Assembly: GCF_900105095.1 (NCBI RefSeq)
Contig: NZ_LT629743.1
Coordinates: forward strand, 2,542,001 to 2,606,000
Direction of reading: 5' to 3'
DNA length: 64,000 nucleotides
From: Erythrobacter sp. HL-111
GTDB taxonomy: Bacteria > Pseudomonadota > Alphaproteobacteria > Sphingomonadales > Sphingomonadaceae
The notes under the pieces are model-generated. The model was given only the letters and a program-made list of their open reading frames with translations, made no database searches and was not told the DNA's origin. Every line of letters begins with the position of its first letter. The first letter of the stretch is position 1. A program made the position numbers and the translations under genes. Shown here one piece after another: positions 39,170 through 47,854 of this stretch.

Positions 39170-40732
39170 CTACAATCCGAGCGAGCCGGGATTCATCAGC
39201 CCCTTGGGGTCCACCTGCCGCTTGAGAGCCTCGAGCATCGCCCAGCCCTGCGGATCGTGGCTTTGCCTGAGCGGATAGGTGCGCGCGACCTGCAGGTGGA
39301 TCGCGCCCAGTTCGCGGAAGATCGCGATGACCTCGCCCTTGAGCCTGTCCACCAGCGCGTTCGCATCCGGGCTGTCGGGGCGCGAGGTGAGCTTGGCGAG
39401 GTGGTCCGCCTCGACCGCGTGGCGATGCAGCGGATTGTGTTCGCCCGGCCAGAAGAACACCGGCTCGATCAGGCAGGAGGTCCGCCCCGTCGCGGCGATC
39501 AGCGCGCCGGTCTCGACCTTCAGGCGCTCCATCTCGCCTGCGTTCGCGGCCCAGAGCGCCTCCAGCCGCTCCCACGCCGGCACCAGCTTCGAATGGGGCA
39601 GGAAGCCGTGGACCGGGACCCAGCGCTCGCCCTCGGGACCGAGCATCGAATTGGGCGGGGGGAAGGGATTGGCGCGCAGGATCTTGGGGATCGAGTTCTC
39701 GATCGACTCGCCCCCCTGTTCGCGGACGATTTCGGCGATGCGCTTCATGTCGGCATCGACCGCACCCTGGTGGCGGCCTTCGGCGATGCAGTGCAGGCTG
39801 AAGGGCACGCCGTCGAGGAAGGAGCGCCCTGCCATCGCGACCTTCGCGCCTTCCTTCAGCGCCTTGAACACCCCGCCCGACTTCGCCTGCGACTTCAGCA
39901 TGTTGCCGAGCTGTTTCGCATCCTTCACCAGCGTGTCGCGCTTCATTCGTTGCGCCTGAAGGAAGGGATCGAAGGCGAAGCTCTCGCTCGCGAGTTCCGC
40001 CCGCGCGATCTAGCTCATCGCGCCCAGAAGCGCGGCGTGGCTGCCGAAGCTGAACGAGCCGTAGGCGAACGCGCTCGCCTCGCGCACCAGCCTCAGGGTC
40101 ACCCGCGCCTTGACCCCGAAGGCCCCGCAATCGGCGGCGAACAGGCCGGTGAGGTCTGGGCCGTAGGGGCGGAAGAAATCGGACCCGGTGGACATCACCG
40201 TGCCATCGGCCAGCACCACGTCGAAACTGATCGCGCTGTCCGCCGCGGTGCCTCTTGCCGCGCCCCAGAACACGCCGTTCTGGCTCATCCCCCCGCCCAC
40301 GCTGGCGCGGATGCCCGAAAGCGTGCCCCATGCCATGACGCGCAGGCCTTTCGGCGCGAGCGCGCGGCGCAGCGCATCCCAGCTGATCCCGGCCTCGACC
40401 GTCACGGTCATGTCGGTCTCGTTCACCTCGATCACGCGGTCGAGCGCGGCGGTGTCGACCAGCAGGAACGGCCCGCCGGAATAGAGATAGCCGCCGGTAT
40501 AGCTCATGCCGCCCCCGCGCGGGACGATCGCCATTCCTGCGCCGGTCGCCGCGCCGATGCCCGCCGCCAGCGCCTCGACGCTGTCCGGGCGGAACACGGC
40601 GAGCGGCTCGGCGCCTTTCGCGAGCACGTCATGGCTGTAGAGCGCGAGGCTGTCGGCATCGGTCAGCAGCGGCGCGTCGCCGACCGCCTGGCGGACCGGG
40701 GCGAGGGGATGGTCTGATGCGAGCGTTGCCAT
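39170..40732 (-). pseudogene. FAD-linked oxidase interrupted by one in-frame TAG
   Basis: The frame from 40732 to 39170 is a full-length (about 520-codon) FAD-binding oxidoreductase of the vanillyl-alcohol-oxidase type, broken only by TAG at 40012-40010. Before it: N-terminal FAD_binding_4 domain (VPRGGGMSYTGGYLYSG, SVGGGMSQNGVFWG). After it, in the same frame, 21 codons lead to Met at 39946 and the C-terminal substrate domain with HNPLHRHAVE and DPKGLMNPGSLGL. No frameshift is needed. A GAG-to-TAG change would explain it. It may be a real pseudogene, a sequencing error, or a readthrough codon. It is fourth from the end of a tightly coupled operon whose other genes are intact. Confidence 0.88.
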
Positions 40733-42030
40733 CAGGCGGGCTCCATTTCTGCCTTGGGGGTGTCTTCTTCGGCTTCGGGGAAGCTTTCCGGGTACCGCCC
40801 GAGCAGCAGCAGCAGCGCGCCGCCCATGATGAAGGCGAAGATCGAGAGTTCGAGGATCGGATCATAGCTTCCCGTGCGGTCATAGACCTGCGCGTAGATC
40901 ACCGGCGAGGCGGCGCTGAACAGGCCGAAGGGCATGTAGAGCATCCCGTAGATCTTGCCGTAATTCGCCATCCCGAAATAGCGCCCCGTCAGGTAGGCGA
41001 TGAGATCGCTTTCCGCCCCCGCCGCGAAACCGAGCAGGAAACCCGCCAGCGCGGCGGCCGGGAAGGCGAGGCTGTCGCCCAGCAGCAGCCATGCCGAAAT
41101 CGCGGGCAGGCACAGCAGCGGAAAGGCGACGAAGCCCTGCCAGAACCGGTCGAGCAGCGCGCCCGTCGCCAGCCTGCCGACGAAGATGCCGATGCCGAGA
41201 ATGCCCATGACGGTCGCGGCGGCCTGCGCCTCGACTCCGCGCAGGCGCAGCATGGTCGGCATGTTGATGAAGGCCCCGCCGAAAGCGCCCGCGATCAGCG
41301 CGATCGACAGCCAGATCACCCAGAAGCGGTAATTGGCGAGCGCCGATCCGAGCGTGACCCCGGTCAGCCGCCCCCGCGCGCTCTCGATCGCCCTTGGCCG
41401 TTCCTCGGGCCGCGGTTCGCGGAACAGGAAGAAGGCGACCACCAGGGCCGCCGCCGGAAACAGCGCGACCGCCGCGAACATCGATCTCCAGCCGTAATTC
41501 TCGATCGCGAAGACCGCGAACTTGGGCACGACCATCGCTGCGATGCTGGTCCCCATCAACAGGATGCCGAGAGCAAGGCCGCGATGCTTGAAGAACCACA
41601 GGTTGATCGCACGGCTCCACGTCACCGGGGTCGATCCGATCCCGACAAGCCCGACCACGACCCAGAAGCCGTAATAGATGTAGAGTGTTTCGGGCTCGTT
41701 CGCGCTTGGCGTGAGCGAGATCGCGGCGAAGGCGAGGCCGAAGGCCGCCAACGACCACAGCGCGACGGGCCGCACCCCGAACCGGTCGGCCATCCAGCCG
41801 AACACCGGCGCGAGCAGGGCCGCGATCACGCCGAACAGGGTGATCGGCACGAGGACCTGGGTCTGGCTCCACCCGAATTCGGCCTGCAGCGGCTCCGCGG
41901 TAAAGCCGATCACGTTGTAGGGAATGGGCGATGCCCCGCACATCACGCCGACCACGCCGGCCAGCAGCACTTTCCAGCCTTTCGCGAATTCGCCGCTTGT
42001 CGCGGGCTCGGTCACGGGGCTGGACGTCAC
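40732..42030 (-). CDS. MFS transporter
   Basis: 432-residue inner-membrane carrier with twelve predicted helices. The loop 2-3 motif reads GWMADRFGVRPVALWS, close to the MFS consensus. The overall style (short N-term, EFGWSQTQV in loop 1) is like oxalate/formate- or monocarboxylate-type carriers; the cargo is unknown but should be the island's substrate or product after it crosses the outer membrane. It starts with GTG at 42030, overlapping the serine hydrolase stop, and its stop overlaps the FAD oxidase start. Confidence 0.9.
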   Translation of the reverse strand: MTSSPVTEPATSGEFAKGWKVLLAGVVGVMCGASPIPYNVIGFTAEPLQAEFGWSQTQVLVPITLFGVIAALLAPVFGWMADRFGVRPVALWSLAAFGLAFAAISLTPSANEPETLYIYYGFWVVVGLVGIGSTPVTWSRAINLWFFKHRGLALGILLMGTSIAAMVVPKFAVFAIENYGWRSMFAAVALFPAAALVVAFFLFREPRPEERPRAIESARGRLTGVTLGSALANYRFWVIWLSIALIAGAFGGAFINMPTMLRLRGVEAQAAATVMGILGIGIFVGRLATGALLDRFWQGFVAFPLLCLPAISAWLLLGDSLAFPAAALAGFLLGFAAGAESDLIAYLTGRYFGMANYGKIYGMLYMPFGLFSAASPVIYAQVYDRTGSYDPILELSIFAFIMGGALLLLLGRYPESFPEAEEDTPKAEMEPA

Positions 42031-43244
42031 TTGGGCTTCTCCTCGGCGCTCGTGCCCCGCCATATCACATTGGGCAGCACCGCGTCGTCCCATGCCGCGG
42101 GCCATTCCCGCCCGAACCGCACGACGACCAGGCGCCTGTCGGGCATGACATAGACGCGCTGGTTGCCGTGGCCGTTCAGGATCACGACCTGCGGCGCGGC
42201 GAATGCTTCGCTCTGCCACGGCACCAGCGGCACCAGCCGGGGGCGTTCGCCGCCGATCTGCTGGTTGCCGATCCACACCTGGTAACCATAGCCGCGATAG
42301 GCCGGCGAGGGTGCGAGCATCTGCGCGATCCACGCCTCGGGCACGATCTGTTGCCCCCGGTAGCGTCCGCCGTTCACGAACAGCCCGCCGATCCGCAGCC
42401 AGTCGACCGGGCGCGAAAGGATGCAGCAGCTGCTGATCGCCATCCCCCCTTCACGGTCCAGCGGGATCGCGGCGTCGGCAAGACCGAGCGGTTTCCACAG
42501 GCGCCGGGACAGCAGCGTTTCGTAGTCCTCGCCGCTCGCCCGTTCGAGCGCGATGGAGAGCAGCTGGTTGACCTGGTTGTTGTAATCGAACGTTTCGCCC
42601 GGCGCGCCGACCGGTTCGAGCGAAAGGAGCAGCCGGGTGTAATCGCTGCCCAGGCTGTGCCGCACCACCGGGTTGTCGCGCGTCACTTCGTAGCCGTAGC
42701 CATCGTCGCCCTGTTCGAGGCCCGCTGCCATCCACAGCATCTGCCGGAGCGTGATTTCGCCGCGCTCCTCGCCCTGCCATTCGGTGACATAGCGCCCGAT
42801 CGGATCATCCGCCGAGCCGATTTCCCCGCGCTCGATCGCAATGCCGACCAGCAGCGCGAGCACCGTTTTCGACATGCTTTGCGGGTTGAAGCGCGTGTCG
42901 CGCCCGCTGCCCTGCCAGTACCGTTCGAACACGAGCTTGCCGTCGCGCGCAACCAGCAGCGCGGCCGAATTCTGCGATTCGGCCCAGCTTGCCGCGGCGG
43001 CGAGTGCGGTCGGGGCAACGTGATCCTCCGGCCTCTCGGCGCGTTCTACCGGCGTCGGCGCGCCGGCCACCGGGGCGACGGGATCGTACCATTCCGGGGG
43101 AATGGAGAGCGGGTCGCCATATCCCCCGTCGAGCAGGCTTTGCCAGCGCCGTTCGAACTCCGGGTCGTTCTCCCGGGCCGCGAGAGGCGCCGCGACCGCG
43201 GCGGCAAGGGTCGCAAGCGCGGCGGCAAGAAGGTCAGTCCGCAT
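42027..43244 (-). CDS. Exported serine hydrolase, class C beta-lactamase fold
   Basis: 405 residues with a signal peptide (MRTDLLAAALATLAAAVAAPLAA) and the penicillin-binding/esterase fold. The nucleophile motif SxxK is Ser123-Lys126 in PQSMSKTVL; YNN is in ETFDYNNQVN; the third motif is NGHGNQ in place of KTG, as in esterases (EstB type) rather than beta-lactamases. It probably hydrolyses an ester or amide in the periplasm before MFS uptake (inference). It overlaps the VOC gene by 11 bp and the MFS gene by 4 bp. Confidence 0.88.
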   Translation of the reverse strand: MRTDLLAAALATLAAAVAAPLAARENDPEFERRWQSLLDGGYGDPLSIPPEWYDPVAPVAGAPTPVERAERPEDHVAPTALAAAASWAESQNSAALLVARDGKLVFERYWQGSGRDTRFNPQSMSKTVLALLVGIAIERGEIGSADDPIGRYVTEWQGEERGEITLRQMLWMAAGLEQGDDGYGYEVTRDNPVVRHSLGSDYTRLLLSLEPVGAPGETFDYNNQVNQLLSIALERASGEDYETLLSRRLWKPLGLADAAIPLDREGGMAISSCCILSRPVDWLRIGGLFVNGGRYRGQQIVPEAWIAQMLAPSPAYRGYGYQVWIGNQQIGGERPRLVPLVPWQSEAFAAPQVVILNGHGNQRVYVMPDRRLVVVRFGREWPAAWDDAVLPNVIWRGTSAEEKPK

Positions 43245-44277
43245 CGTAGAATTCCGTCAGGTTGCCGTCGGGATCGCGGAATGCGGCGATGGCGACCGTC
43301 CCGAGCCCGGGGATCGCGACATCGTCCGCGCCATATTCAGGTTCGAGCCCGCGCGCGGCGAGCGTGCCGAGATAGGCACCGAGATCCTCGACCGGGTAGC
43401 GCACCGACAGGATGCCGAGATTGGGCGGCGATGCGTGGGCGGAGAAATCGCGGCCCTCGAATCCCTCGAACGCCATCACCTCGATCCGGCCCGTCTCGCC
43501 CGGAAGGACCGGCTGAGCCACCGCGGCCCGGCGCACGAGGGTGGTGGCGAGATTGGCGGGGACCGAGAAATTGTTCACCCGCGGCTCGGGATCGGTGAAG
43601 GGCGCATCGAACAGCACGCCGAAGCCGAGAAGGTCGCGGTAGAAGGCGAGGCTGGCGGGCTGGTCCTTCACCATCCGCATGGCGTTGAAGGCGCGGCTGA
43701 GCTTGCCGACCGGGAAGGAATCGAACGGCGGCGACTTCCTTTCGTAGAGCGCGTAATTGACCCCGTGCGGGCCTCGCACCACGACATTGACGAGGTCGGA
43801 GCCACCGAATTCGAAGGCGTAGGGCTGGCTTTCGGCCCACCACCCGCGCGCGATCGCGGCGTCGAAGGCGGCGCCGGCATCCTCGCTCCGCAGCATGATC
43901 GAGAAGATGCCGCCCGTGTCCCACGGCCTTGCCGCAAGCCTGATCGGGCGCTGGGCTTGCGCGCCGTCGAAGCGGACATAGCGGATGCAGCCTTCCGCGG
44001 CTTCGGGCGCGCAAATCTTCAGGAACGCGCCGGTAACGTCGCGGGGCAGCTTCCAGTAGGCGATTTCCGAAGCGTCGAGCGTGCCCCTTGCCACTTCGCG
44101 CCAGTCGCCGTGATCGACCAGCCAGCCGGCGCTCTCTTCAAGGTCGGTGACGCTGACGACCGCTTCGGTCCACGGCGCCACGCCGTCATCGGCAGCGGGC
44201 TGGGCGGCGAGCGGCGGGGAAAGAGGAAATGCGGCGGCGACGGCCACAACCGCCGCCGCCACCGTTTGTCGAACCAT
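43234..44277 (-). CDS. Exported two-domain VOC protein
   Basis: 347 residues, a signal peptide (VRQTVAAAVVAVAAAFPLSPPLAA) and two VOC (glyoxalase/extradiol-type) modules, the first from about 35 to 175 and the second from about 195 to 345, ending FRDPDGNLTEFYDAD. Metal ligands cannot be assigned with certainty. Together with the VOC lipoprotein at 23207-23794 it shows a taste for envelope-located VOC proteins in this island. The ATG overlaps the TonB receptor stop (TGATG) and its end overlaps the serine hydrolase start. Confidence 0.82.
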   Translation of the reverse strand: MVRQTVAAAVVAVAAAFPLSPPLAAQPAADDGVAPWTEAVVSVTDLEESAGWLVDHGDWREVARGTLDASEIAYWKLPRDVTGAFLKICAPEAAEGCIRYVRFDGAQAQRPIRLAARPWDTGGIFSIMLRSEDAGAAFDAAIARGWWAESQPYAFEFGGSDLVNVVVRGPHGVNYALYERKSPPFDSFPVGKLSRAFNAMRMVKDQPASLAFYRDLLGFGVLFDAPFTDPEPRVNNFSVPANLATTLVRRAAVAQPVLPGETGRIEVMAFEGFEGRDFSAHASPPNLGILSVRYPVEDLGAYLGTLAARGLEPEYGADDVAIPGLGTVAIAAFRDPDGNLTEFYDAD

Positions 44278-46853
44278 CAGAAATCGTACCTGGCCCTGAC
44301 CATCCAGGTGCGCGGCGGGTTGAGATAGGCGAAATCGGCGAGCGAGCTTTCGACCGCTTCCTCGTCGAAGCAGTTGCGGCATTCCGCCGTCAGCGCCCAC
44401 CCGCTCACGTTGCGAAGGGTGAGCGTGCCGTTGACGATCCAGCGCGCCGGGCTGAACGAACCGGTCGCCGGGTCGATCGGATCGCCGAGGCCAAGCGTGT
44501 TGGTCGGATAGACCGTGCCCGAATTGCCCGTCACCGACTGGTCGAAGAAGGTCACCTGGCTGGTGCCGACATCGCTGTCGCTGCGCCAGTTGGCGTTGAC
44601 CGCCGGGGTCAGCGTGAAATCGCTGCCGAGGCCGATATCGTAGCTGCCGCCGAGCGAGACCGTCCAGTCGGGCGTGCGCACCGGGGTCGAGATCGACCCG
44701 TCGGGCGAAACGATGCCGACCCCGCAGGCGCCCGCTTCGTCCGGCCCGCCGCCGATATTGGGCAGCAGTCCGGCGGCGAGCTGGGCAAGGCAGTCCTGCT
44801 GCTGCGCGGCGACCGACTGCACGCCGAATTCGTCGAGCGCGGGGGCATTGGGATCGATGTCGTACCGATCGTCCTGGTAACCGATCGCGGCGAACAGGTT
44901 GAGCCCTTCGATCGGGACCGTGGTGATCTCGACCTCGACGCCCTTGTTCTCGTAGTCGGCGAAATTGCGCGTGATGAAGGTGAGCGCGCCATCGGCCGCG
45001 ACGAAAGCCGACGGGGTCTGGAGATCCGCCACGTCGAGCCAGAAACCGGTGACGTTGAACCGGATCAGGCGATCGAACAGCTCGGTCTTGGCGCCGACTT
45101 CGTAGCTCCACGCGGTTTCCGGGCCGAACGGAAGCAGCAGGTTGGCCGTGGTGCCGCGCGCGTTCCAGCCGCCCGACTTGAAGCCGCGCGTCGCGCTGGC
45201 GAAGAGCAGGATGTCGTCGTTCGGCGAGTAGTTGATGGCGAAGCGCGGGGTCCACAGGTCGACCGATTGTTCGGTCGGGATCGCCGCGCCGTTGCTCGCG
45301 ACGAGATTGGCGTCCTCGATGCAGGGCGACGGGCCGAACTGGTTGGGCGCGCTGCACAGGTTCGTGCCGTCCACCCGCGCGCGGTTGTCGCGGATCGAGA
45401 AGGTCTTGGTCTCGTCGGTGTAGCGGATGCCCGCCGTCAGGGTCAGCTCATCGGTGATGTTGAGATCGGCCTGGAAATAGCCCGCCCAGGCTTCGGCCGT
45501 GTTGGTGAGCGTGCGGTCGGCGAGAAGCAGCGGAAAGCCGTCCGGGGCCGGCGCGATGGGAAGGGTGAAGATGTCGGCGAAATCGGTCGTGTTGTCCTCG
45601 TAGAAGTAGAACACGCCGCCAACGACATCGAGCAGGCCGTCCGCGATCGAGCCGGTGAACTTCACTTCCTGCGTGAACTGGGTGTGATCGCCGTCATTGA
45701 TGATGTCGAAGCCGCCATAGGTCCACCCGACCACCGGCGGAACCGGGTTGGAGGCGTCCGGCAGGGATCGGCCATCGGCGAAATCGAGCGCGAACTGCTG
45801 CCCGATATCGACGAAGCCGGTGATGAAATTCACGGTCCAGTCGTCATTGATGTCGATTTCGAGATTGGACGAGATGAAATCCATCGTCGCTTCGTTGCCG
45901 AGGCCGAAATTGGCCTTTTCGCCGCTGACCAGCGGGCCGAAGGCAGGGCTGATGAAATTGCCGTCCTTCGTCAGGCCGGTCGCGGTGAAGCGTCCGTCGC
46001 AATTGGTCGGATTGGTCGGGTCGCAATCGAAATTGAGCAGGTTGACCGCTTCCGACACGGTGTGGATGTACGAGCCCGTCCAGCGCACGCTGTCCGACAA
46101 TTCGCCGCGCATCCCCAGCCGCACGCCCCAGCCGTCGTTCTCGTTGGCGCGTTCGCCGGTAACATTGTTGATCGCCCAGCCGTCGTCGTCCTGCCAGTAG
46201 CCCGAGATCTTGACCGCGAAGCTGTCCGCCAGCGGGATGTCGACCGAGGCACGGGCGAGATATTGTTCGTAGGAGCCATAGCCCGCTTCGACATAGCCGG
46301 CGAATTCGTCGCCCGGTTCGGACAGGAAGACATTGATCGCGCCGCCGGTCGTGTTGCGTCCGAACAGGGTGCCCTGCGGTCCGCGCAGGACCTCGATGCG
46401 GTTGACGTCGAACAGCGACAGGTTGTTCGCGTTTTGGCGCGAGAGATAGATGTCGTCGACGTAGGTGCCGATCGGCGGATCGAAGGTCGCGATGCTTTCC
46501 GTGTTGCCGATCCCGCGCAGGTAATAGGCATTCGCCGTGCCGAGGCCCGTGTTGTTGAGCCCGACGAGGTTGGGCACGAACTGCGCCACGTCGAGCGCGG
46601 TGAACGCGCCGCGGGCCTGCAATTCCTGCTGGTCGAAGGCCGAGATCGGGATCGGCACGTCCTGCACGCTTTCCTCGCGCCGCTGGGCGGTCACGATGAT
46701 TGAGGTCACCCCGCGCTCGGGTTCTTCCTCGACGACCTCCCGGTCGGGGTCCTGGTCGAGGTCCTGCGCGTGGGCGGTCGCGGGGAACGCGGCAATGGCG
46801 AGACTCGATGTCATGCCGAGCAGCGCGAGCTGCTTCGAAGTGCGAGAAGTCAT
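44277..46853 (-). CDS. TonB-dependent outer-membrane receptor 1
   Basis: 858-residue receptor with a signal peptide (about 33 residues, ending AHA), a TonB-box-like TSIIVTAQRREESVQ segment, a plug domain (NAYYLRGIGNTES, VLRGPQGTLFGRNTTGG), and a 22-strand barrel ending in RARYDF with terminal Phe. It should import a scarce or bulky substrate using TonB energy. GGAGGAAAT gives a good ribosome site for ATG 46853; an ATG at 46874 is less well supported. First gene of the minus operon to 37290, read from the region with operator copies 3 and 4. Confidence 0.95.
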   Translation of the reverse strand: MTSRTSKQLALLGMTSSLAIAAFPATAHAQDLDQDPDREVVEEEPERGVTSIIVTAQRREESVQDVPIPISAFDQQELQARGAFTALDVAQFVPNLVGLNNTGLGTANAYYLRGIGNTESIATFDPPIGTYVDDIYLSRQNANNLSLFDVNRIEVLRGPQGTLFGRNTTGGAINVFLSEPGDEFAGYVEAGYGSYEQYLARASVDIPLADSFAVKISGYWQDDDGWAINNVTGERANENDGWGVRLGMRGELSDSVRWTGSYIHTVSEAVNLLNFDCDPTNPTNCDGRFTATGLTKDGNFISPAFGPLVSGEKANFGLGNEATMDFISSNLEIDINDDWTVNFITGFVDIGQQFALDFADGRSLPDASNPVPPVVGWTYGGFDIINDGDHTQFTQEVKFTGSIADGLLDVVGGVFYFYEDNTTDFADIFTLPIAPAPDGFPLLLADRTLTNTAEAWAGYFQADLNITDELTLTAGIRYTDETKTFSIRDNRARVDGTNLCSAPNQFGPSPCIEDANLVASNGAAIPTEQSVDLWTPRFAINYSPNDDILLFASATRGFKSGGWNARGTTANLLLPFGPETAWSYEVGAKTELFDRLIRFNVTGFWLDVADLQTPSAFVAADGALTFITRNFADYENKGVEVEITTVPIEGLNLFAAIGYQDDRYDIDPNAPALDEFGVQSVAAQQQDCLAQLAAGLLPNIGGGPDEAGACGVGIVSPDGSISTPVRTPDWTVSLGGSYDIGLGSDFTLTPAVNANWRSDSDVGTSQVTFFDQSVTGNSGTVYPTNTLGLGDPIDPATGSFSPARWIVNGTLTLRNVSGWALTAECRNCFDEEAVESSLADFAYLNPPRTWMVRARYDF

Positions 46854-46927
46854 GCGGATTTCCTCCGTGGGCAAAGGATGATGCCGGCCCCCTGCCGGTC
46901 TGTCGTTGCCTACCTGCGAGGCGAAAG

Positions 46928-46939
46928 TTGTCCGGACAA
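46928..46939. promoter_or_regulatory. Island operator, copy 3 (TTGTCCGGACAA)
   Basis: Perfect copy between TonB receptor 1 (-) and the membrane gene at 47045 (+). On the minus strand it lies in the spacer/-10 zone behind a TTGACA at 46954-46949, as expected of a repressor site. Its centre is 42 bp (four helical turns) from copy 4. Confidence 0.75.
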
Positions 46940-46943
46940 CCTA

Positions 46944-46958
46944 TTGCTTGTCAAGCAA
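46944..46958. promoter_or_regulatory. Palindrome TTGCTTG-T-CAAGCAA between operators 3 and 4
   Basis: Perfect 7-bp inverted repeat with a 1-bp centre, placed between two island operators and unlike them in sequence. It contains the minus-strand TTGACA -35-like hexamer. It could bind a second regulator or be chance. Confidence 0.4.
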
Positions 46959-46969
46959 GGAAATGCGAA

Positions 46970-46981
46970 TTGTCCGGACAA
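46970..46981. promoter_or_regulatory. Island operator, copy 4 with extra half-site
   Basis: Perfect TTGTCCGGACAA followed one base later by a half-site TTGTCCGA (46983-46990). It is nearer the plus gene at 47045, so copies 3 and 4 may serve the two directions separately or together through looping. Confidence 0.75.
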
Positions 46982-47044
46982 ATTGTCCGATTCCATCAAT
47001 ATGCGTGCCGTTTCGGCAACAGTTCCGCTTGCAAGGGGGTGTCC

Positions 47045-47722
47045 GTGTCCGATTTCGCCTATCCGGTCCTGGTCTATGTCCACCTGCTGCTGTTCGTGCT
47101 GTGGCTCGGCGCGGACGTGGGCGTGTTCGTGCTCGGCCAGCATTTCAGGAAGCGGGAGAAGTGGTCGCTCGACCAGCGCATCGCCCTCCTCACCCTCCTC
47201 GTCGAAATCGACATGGTCCCGCGCAGCGCCTGGGCGCTGATGGTGCCGCTGTCGCTCAGCGTGGTCGATGCGGGCGGCTGGTGGGACGTGCCGGCCTGGC
47301 TGCTGCTGGCGGCCTGGGCGGTGGGGCTGTTCTGGCTCGCGCTGGTGTGGGATTCGCACTGGCACGACCAGACCCCGCGCGCGGCGCGCAACCGCCGGAT
47401 CGAAGGCGTCCTGCGGTGGGTGATCGGGGGATTCTATCTCTGGCTCGGCGGGCAGAGCCTGCTGCTGGACGCCCCGCTCGCGCCCGATTGGCTGGCGTGG
47501 AAGGGACTGCTGTTCGGCCTGATATTCGTCGCCGCGATCATGATCGACGTGACCTTCAAGCCGGTCGGCGCGCAGCTCGCCGCGGTGCTGCAGGAAGGAT
47601 CGAGCGACGCGACCGAGATCCCTCTGCGCCGGACGATGGACCGCACCCGGATCTGGGTTTGGGCGGTCTATGTCCTGCTGGCCGTCACCGCCTTCCTCGG
47701 CAACGTCAAACCGTTGCAATGA
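47045..47722 (+). CDS. Multi-helix membrane protein, copy B
   Basis: 225 residues with about six predicted helices; paralogue of the protein at 22206-22898 (HLLLFVLWLGADVGVF near the start, SLDQR....EIDMVPRS in the middle, FLGNVKPLQ at the end). A His of helix 1 is kept in both. Start chosen as GTG at 47045 because AAGGGGG lies six bases before it; GTG 47039 is also in frame. It may be a redox or metal/haem membrane partner; no function is proven. It is followed by TonB receptor 2 with a separate operator copy. Confidence 0.78.
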   Translation: MSDFAYPVLVYVHLLLFVLWLGADVGVFVLGQHFRKREKWSLDQRIALLTLLVEIDMVPRSAWALMVPLSLSVVDAGGWWDVPAWLLLAAWAVGLFWLALVWDSHWHDQTPRAARNRRIEGVLRWVIGGFYLWLGGQSLLLDAPLAPDWLAWKGLLFGLIFVAAIMIDVTFKPVGAQLAAVLQEGSSDATEIPLRRTMDRTRIWVWAVYVLLAVTAFLGNVKPLQ

Positions 47723-47760
47723 TCCCTCACCCGGACCCCGTTCGGAGGCGGCGAAAAAAT

Positions 47761-47772
47761 TTGTCTGGACAA
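47761..47772. promoter_or_regulatory. Island operator, copy 5 (one mismatch, TTGTCTGGACAA)
   Basis: Differs from the consensus at one central base. It lies 38 bp after the membrane gene and 82 bp before the start of TonB receptor 2, so this receptor probably has its own regulated promoter. Confidence 0.65.
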
Positions 47773-47854
47773 ATTGCGGACATCGGGCAGGAATAAAGCG
47801 GGGTCATATTGTTACGCGGGCGCCATGAGCGACGCAATTAACGGGAGGGGATTC

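Noticed and set aside
39170..39946. C-terminal half of the FAD oxidase as an independent 258-aa gene
   Set aside because: No ribosome site before Met at 39946, it is in the same frame as the N-terminal half, and it lacks the FAD domain.
44229..46703. Long plus-strand frame opposite TonB receptor 1, and a similar minus-strand frame opposite receptor 2
   Set aside because: Both are mirrors of the receptor genes, which carry signal peptides, plug motifs and terminal Phe.
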